From Membranipora membranacea (Eukaryota > Bryozoa > Gymnolaemata > Cheilostomatida > Membraniporidae), in the NCBI GenBank assembly GCA_914767715.1, contig OU612066.1, forward strand, positions 17,615,001-17,675,000: a stretch of DNA of 60,000 nucleotides, written 5' to 3'. The position numbers and the translations under genes are program-made. The notes below the pieces were generated by a model. It was not told the DNA's origin. It was given only the letters and a program-made list of their open reading frames with translations, and made no database searches. Shown here piece after piece: positions 59,950-60,000 of the stretch. Every line of letters begins with the position of its first letter. Position 1 is the stretch's first letter.

Positions 59950-60000
59950 TACGTTGAAAGTATCAAGTACCTTGGAGTCACTGTAGACTCAAAGGCAAAC
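59950..60000 (+). mobile_element. Start of another reverse-transcriptase fragment, cut by window end
   Basis: The last 48 bases read VESIKYLGVTVDSKAN, the familiar YLGV block that follows the RT palm in non-LTR elements. The sister units continue differently after GGAAGTAGG, so this is an insertion whose body lies beyond the window. Confidence 0.6.

Larger units (their letters stand above)
54111..60000 (-). repeat. Segmental duplication unit carrying ZNF-6
   Basis: Left part 54111-54985 matches 41220-41560. The CCAATCATATG block is at 55330, dead fingers at 57375-57537, the gene at 57538-59324, and the conserved upstream block at 59365-59905. It contains two MITEs (56095-56337, 56593-56969) and a hairpin (54979-55080). 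It has lost about 300 bp of intron 2 found in the sister units. Confidence 0.7.

Overview
This is a window of animal (metazoan) nuclear DNA. It is AT-rich by eye. Its genes have introns with GT-AG borders, and it holds C2H2 zinc-finger exons, non-LTR retrotransposon pieces and many short inverted-repeat transposons. No operons, bacterial ribosome-binding sites, rRNA or convincing tRNA genes were seen. The zinc-finger style and the mobile elements suggest a marine invertebrate, but I cannot name the species.

The core is a tandem family of six related genes, all on the minus strand, here called ZNF-1 to ZNF-6 (about 8.7-13.9, 18.6-22.5, 30.4-32.4, 37.8-40.0, 44.4-46.8 and 57.5-59.3 kb). I built each model from three coding exons: exon 1 (22 codons, start codon in a strong ACCATGG context), exon 2 (142 or 148 nt) and one long exon 3 that carries an acidic linker and all the fingers. 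Reading frame and intron phase (0, then 1) agree in all six copies, giving proteins of 696, 394, 325, 383, 435 and 353 residues with 4 to 8 fingers. Exons 1 and 2 encode a conserved module of about 70 residues that I do not recognise. The linker carries psi-K-x-E motifs of the SUMO-acceptor type. These are probably DNA-binding regulators of a young, fast-changing family; that role is inferred.

The genes sit in segmental duplications of about 5-6 kb. ZNF-3 and ZNF-5 units are nearly identical over long stretches, ZNF-4 and ZNF-6 units are close relatives, and ZNF-1 and ZNF-2 are older. Finger number changes between close copies, and remains of dead fingers lie just past the stop codons of ZNF-3 to ZNF-6 and past a frameshift in ZNF-1. 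The ZNF-5 unit has grown to about 13 kb through insertions.

Between and inside the genes is a dense set of mobile elements, several with exact target-site duplications: two hAT-like elements (8-bp TSD), a 1.9-kb TTAA element whose empty site survives in a nearby paralogous segment, two TTAA MITEs, a Harbinger-like MITE (TAA), an element with 9-bp TSD, a 526-bp fold-back element present twice, other hairpins, and three or more remnants of non-LTR retrotransposons. The first 7 kb hold no gene I can support, only a dead LINE 3' end, two adjoining minisatellites below a TATA box, and local duplications.
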